In this document: positions 61,142 to 64,000 of the stretch, piece by piece | Numbering within the stretch: position 1 is the first letter of the stretch | How the letters are laid out: each line of letters begins with the position of its first letter | Assembly: GCA_023701135.1 (NCBI GenBank) | Contig: JAMPXP010000008.1 | Span: forward strand, 1 to 64,000 | Reading direction: 5' to 3' | DNA from: Desulfobacula sp. | Lineage (GTDB): Bacteria > Desulfobacterota > Desulfobacteria > Desulfobacterales > Desulfobacteraceae | DNA: 64,000 bases | The notes under the pieces: generated by a model | Databases searched by the model: none | What the model saw: the letters and a program-made list of their open reading frames with translations, nothing else | Told to the model about the DNA's origin: nothing | Translations under genes and position numbers: made by a program

Positions 61142-62551
61142 ATGAAAAAGAAACCTGTTGCCATAAAACTGGACGATATCGGCCATATTCTTGTTGGCCA
61201 TTTCAAACACAGGGAGAACATCAACTGCTATATCGGCTCCAATGCCGCAACCCCGACGGCAAGCATCGAAGCCCTGACGGAGGCCATCAAGGAGGAAAGC
61301 GCTAAACTGCCGTTCATGAAAATGTTTCATCTCCTGTTGCACGGCAATATCCCCTATCTTGAAGAAGGGCTTCAGGACAGGGTCAAAGCCTATTCCATCT
61401 TTTCCGGAGAAGCGGTCCGCAAAGCCGCCAACGAAGGGCGGGCCTATTATCTTCCCTGTACTCTCGGCACCATGGACCGTCTCATCGGAAAAGGCTGCGC
61501 CTATGAAATAGACGTGGTCATCATGAAGGTCCGGCAAAACGAGGTCACCGGGGAATACAGCCTGGGCCTTTCCGTGGATGCCATCCACTGCGCCCTTGAG
61601 ACGGCGAGCGTGGTCATTGCCGAGATAGATCCCACCATGCCTTTTACCCAGGGGCAGAGTGTCATTGCCGGGGAGGACATTGACTATATCATTGAAACCG
61701 GTGTTCAACCGGTTTACATCTTTGATTCCCCGGATTTTGAAAATCTTTCTCCTGAAGAAAAGCGGATCGGCGAACTGATTGCCGGGCATTTCCTGGCGGA
61801 CGGCATGACCCTGCAGGTGGGCATCGGCAAGATTCCCGATGCCGTTGTCGGCGTTATCGGTTCTGCCGGGTTCAAAGATCTGGGGGTTCAGACCGAATTG
61901 TACAGCGACGGCTTCATGTTTCTCCAGGAAAAGGGAATCATCACCAATAAGATGAAGAAAATCAATGCGGGGTACAGCACCACCAGCCTCATCATGGGTT
62001 CGAAAAAGCTTTATGACTATGTCCACATGCGGTCTCAGGTCCAGATGAGGCCCTGCATGTATACCAATTCAGCGGAAAAAGTAAGGGATTGCGCACCCTT
62101 TCTATCCGTTAACACCGCCATCGGCGTGGACTTGGCCGGCAATGTCTGGGCGGATTTTGTCAATCCCACCACCTATTACAGCGGGGTGGGCGGCCAGCCG
62201 GATTTTGTGAGGGCCTTGAGCCATAAAAAATACGGCACGCCCATCATTGCCATGAAAAGCCTTGCAAGAAACGGAAAATCAAAAATCGTCCCGGCCCATC
62301 CGCCCGGCATTACCCTGACGGCTTCCGCCTATGACGGGGTGGTCATTGTCACTGAATACGGGATTGCGGATTTAAGGGATCTGCCCATGGGATTCAAGGA
62401 GCTTGCCCTGGCGAGCATTTCCCATCCAAAATACAGGGAGACGCTGATGAGAACGGTTTACGACAATCCCATGATGACAAAACCCAAGGGGTTTTCGCTG
62501 GATAAAATACCGCCCGGGGTTATTCTTTACAATGGGAAGACAACAGTATAA
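61142..62551 (+). CDS. Acetyl-CoA hydrolase/CoA-transferase family protein
   Basis: A 469-residue two-domain CoA transferase of the 4-hydroxybutyrate/butyrate:acetate (Cat) type. Domain 1 spans about 1-210. In domain 2 the catalytic Glu is likely in LGVQTELYSDGFM (about residue 259). Other family landmarks are QVGIGKIPDAV, FLSVNTAIGVDLAGNVWADF, SGVGGQPDFVRAL and VIVTEYGIADLRD. It exchanges CoA between short acyl groups, useful for activating fatty acids with acetyl-CoA. AGAGG precedes the ATG. It is monocistronic in appearance. Confidence 0.9.
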   Translation: MKKKPVAIKLDDIGHILVGHFKHRENINCYIGSNAATPTASIEALTEAIKEESAKLPFMKMFHLLLHGNIPYLEEGLQDRVKAYSIFSGEAVRKAANEGRAYYLPCTLGTMDRLIGKGCAYEIDVVIMKVRQNEVTGEYSLGLSVDAIHCALETASVVIAEIDPTMPFTQGQSVIAGEDIDYIIETGVQPVYIFDSPDFENLSPEEKRIGELIAGHFLADGMTLQVGIGKIPDAVVGVIGSAGFKDLGVQTELYSDGFMFLQEKGIITNKMKKINAGYSTTSLIMGSKKLYDYVHMRSQVQMRPCMYTNSAEKVRDCAPFLSVNTAIGVDLAGNVWADFVNPTTYYSGVGGQPDFVRALSHKKYGTPIIAMKSLARNGKSKIVPAHPPGITLTASAYDGVVIVTEYGIADLRDLPMGFKELALASISHPKYRETLMRTVYDNPMMTKPKGFSLDKIPPGVILYNGKTTV

Positions 62552-62640
62552 ATATAAACTTCAAAGGGCATGGCTTGAAAAGCCGGGTCTTAATGTGTGA
62601 ACGCGGCTGAAGGGATTTCAGAAAATATTTCAGGAGGAAA

Positions 62641-63477
62641 ATGATGAACAAGGTATGGATCTTTTTGGTATTCGGACTGGTTCTCTTTTTATCAACAGAT
62701 GTTTTTGCCCAGGCGGATGCGGCCAACTGTAAGGATCACTCGCTTTTTCCATCCCGTATGCCGGATTACCGGATAGAAGCATGCAAAGTCGAGGATTTCG
62801 GCCGGTATGAGTTTTATACCGTGAAAGGTCCCAAAACCCCTGCCGAAGGCCGGTTCACCTTTATCACCTATGCCTATACCGGCGCCAAGGGAGCCGAACC
62901 CAGCGGACTGGCGGTTGTCCGGAACTATGAAAATGCAATTACATCTGTGGGCGGTGAGGTTCTTCAGAGTGATCCGAACCGGTGGATCAACGGGAAGATC
63001 ACAAAGGACGGCCTGGAAGTCTGGGCCCAGGTAGAGAAAGGCAATGGCAAAATCTGGTTGCGGATCATTGAGAAAAAAGCCATGGAACAGCACATTACGG
63101 CCGATGCAGCCGCCCTGGGAAATGATATCCGGTCCACAGGCCATGTGGCGGTTTACGGCATCAATTTTGACACTGCCAAATCCACCATCAAACCCGAATC
63201 CGCCCAGGCCATTGCAGAGATCGGAAAGCTTCTGAAGGCTGATTCCGGCCTTAAGGTATTTGTGGTGGGCCATACCGATAATGTCGGGAGTGTGGACAGC
63301 AATATGAGACTCTCACAGGAAAGGGCCGAAGCCGTTCTCCAGTCCCTGGTGAAAGATCACGGGATTGCCGCCGACAGGCTGAGGGCTGCCGGATGCGGCA
63401 CGTTCGCACCGGTTGCCACCAATGATACCGAAGAGGGCCGGGCCAAGAACCGGCGGGTGGAGCTGGTCAAACAGTAA
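62641..63477 (+). CDS. OmpA-family protein with N-terminal unknown domain
   Basis: A 278-residue exported protein with a signal peptide (NKVWIFLVFGLVLFLSTDVFAQA). GGAGG precedes two ATGs, and the second (62644) has better spacing. Residues about 30-155 form an unassigned domain, resembling DUF4892 only loosely (RMPDYRIEACKVEDFGRYEFYTV, VRNYENAITSVGGEVL). The C-terminal OmpA domain (about 165-278) binds peptidoglycan, with NFDTAKSTIKPES, VVGHTDNVGSVDSNMRLSQERAEAV and KNRRVELV. It should sit at the outer membrane or in the periplasm tied to the wall. Confidence 0.88.
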   Translation: MMNKVWIFLVFGLVLFLSTDVFAQADAANCKDHSLFPSRMPDYRIEACKVEDFGRYEFYTVKGPKTPAEGRFTFITYAYTGAKGAEPSGLAVVRNYENAITSVGGEVLQSDPNRWINGKITKDGLEVWAQVEKGNGKIWLRIIEKKAMEQHITADAAALGNDIRSTGHVAVYGINFDTAKSTIKPESAQAIAEIGKLLKADSGLKVFVVGHTDNVGSVDSNMRLSQERAEAVLQSLVKDHGIAADRLRAAGCGTFAPVATNDTEEGRAKNRRVELVKQ

Positions 63478-63541
63478 CAGTGCCCGGGATGTCCAGCCCT
63501 GAACCATTTACGGGTGCTATACCGGGAGATTTCAGATAAAT

Positions 63542-64000
63542 ATGAAACGCCTGGCATATCTCTTATTCATTATTTTTTCGGCATGGGCCGTATCCTTCGG
63601 TGGTGGAAAACCGCCCCTGTCCCCACCCGTTGCCCATAGGGGCGTCATGGACCTGATGGGCTGGGATTTTTCCACGGCCGGGCCGGTGGAGCTGGGGGGT
63701 CCATGGGAATTCTACCGGGAGCGGTTTCTTGTTTTTGATGATTTTAAAACCCGTCCGGAACCGGAGCCGGTCTATGTCCAATCCGGCAAGGTATGGAATC
63801 ATACCGTCATCGACGGCAGGAAAATGCCGGGGACAGGGTATGCCACCTACCGGCTCAAGGTCATGACCGCAGGAGAGCTGACCCGGATGGGGCTCAGAAG
63901 CCCTGACGCCTCATCGGCCTGCCGGGTCTATATCAATGATACCTTGATTTATGGGGCCGGCGTGCCCGGGGAATCCGAAGAAAAGACGACGGCCTTCTAT
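63542..64000 (+). CDS. 7TMR-DISM-type sensor protein, partial (window end)
   Basis: The ORF is open to the end of the window, so only its first 153 residues are seen. A signal peptide (KRLAYLLFIIFSAWAVSFGGG) is followed by HRGVMDLMGWDFSTAGPVELGGPWEFYRERFL and a beta-rich fold (GTGYATYRLKVMTAG, CRVYINDTLIYGAG). This is the start typical of 7TMR-DISM extracellular domains. These usually precede seven membrane helices and a cytoplasmic kinase, cyclase or GGDEF output, which would lie beyond the window. Confidence 0.75.
   Translation, partial: MKRLAYLLFIIFSAWAVSFGGGKPPLSPPVAHRGVMDLMGWDFSTAGPVELGGPWEFYRERFLVFDDFKTRPEPEPVYVQSGKVWNHTVIDGRKMPGTGYATYRLKVMTAGELTRMGLRSPDASSACRVYINDTLIYGAGVPGESEEKTTAFY

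Noticed and set aside
60944-62026. 360-codon minus-strand ORF
   Set aside because: Antisense to the CoA transferase, and its composition is a shadow pattern.
1-64000. tRNA, rRNA, CRISPR arrays and intact insertion sequences
   Set aside because: I looked through the intergenic regions and saw no tRNA-like ends, repeat-spacer arrays or transposase genes. Remnants could still have escaped reading by eye.

Overview
The window looks like a chromosomal segment of an anaerobic, probably sulfate-reducing member of the Desulfobacterota (Desulfobacteraceae-like). I infer this from gene content and protein style, not from any marker gene: a DUF3786/Fe-S gene set, decayed lactate-utilisation (lut) genes, a B12-binding radical SAM protein, an alkyl-DHAP-synthase-type ether-lipid operon, a c-type-heme chemoreceptor, and a very high density of hybrid histidine kinases. 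I see no rRNA, tRNA, CRISPR array or intact insertion sequence.

Layout. 1-4435 (minus strand): a run of small accessory genes and remnants (YheU-like, DUF488/GIY-YIG chimera, DUF3820, DUF1186), then an AI-2E-type permease and a zinc/manganese ABC transporter (permease plus ATPase) without a substrate-binding protein. 4599-10011 (plus): five two-component genes in a row (hybrid kinase, stand-alone receiver, receiver-kinase, membrane kinase, OmpR-type regulator). 9957-10709: a phosphopantetheinyl transferase facing them. 10763-17292: a chemotaxis operon (heme-binding MCP, CheW, CheA, CheY, CheB) without CheR. 17311-22042 (minus): rdgB, nitroreductase, radical SAM and a DUF6178-like protein as one operon. 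22144-25649: two small genes, an Fe-S/LuxR-type regulator and a DUF3786 plus ferredoxin pair, followed by an MFS transporter. 27652-33763 (minus): a TetR-headed ybhGFSR-like ABC-2 export operon with a clear palindromic operator. 33826-38166: a second MFS transporter, a second Fe-S/DUF3786 protein and a hybrid kinase. 38346-43152: GlpD-like dehydrogenase, FGGY kinase and alkyl-DHAP-synthase-like flavoprotein, a plausible ether-lipid pathway.

43170-46290 looks foreign or recombinogenic: a DNA methyltransferase paired with a HEAT-repeat protein that has a possible nuclease-like N-terminus, then an addiction-module antitoxin whose toxin has been cut to ten codons, and a truncated HigA. 46455-52201 is an RND efflux operon (adaptor, pump, TolC-like channel). 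52217-53456 is a gene graveyard: lutA, lutB and cysK remnants with internal deletions, frameshifts and a nonsense codon. 53641-56654 is a periplasmic binding protein translationally coupled to a hybrid kinase. 56718-60860 holds small accessory genes (a small membrane protein, a possible amidohydrolase, an HD remnant, a secreted protein, a CopG antitoxin, a nuclease-like protein, a PIN toxin module). The window ends with a CoA transferase, an OmpA-family protein and the start of a 7TMR-DISM-type sensor.

Two themes cut across the window. One is signalling: six histidine kinases in addition to CheA, several free receivers and one complete-looking chemotaxis array core. The other is decay by internal deletion: at least six genes have recognisable N-terminal and C-terminal pieces joined after loss of the middle. 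The best candidates for something undescribed are the methyltransferase/HEAT-repeat pair and the Fe-S/LuxR-DUF3786-ferredoxin neighbourhood.
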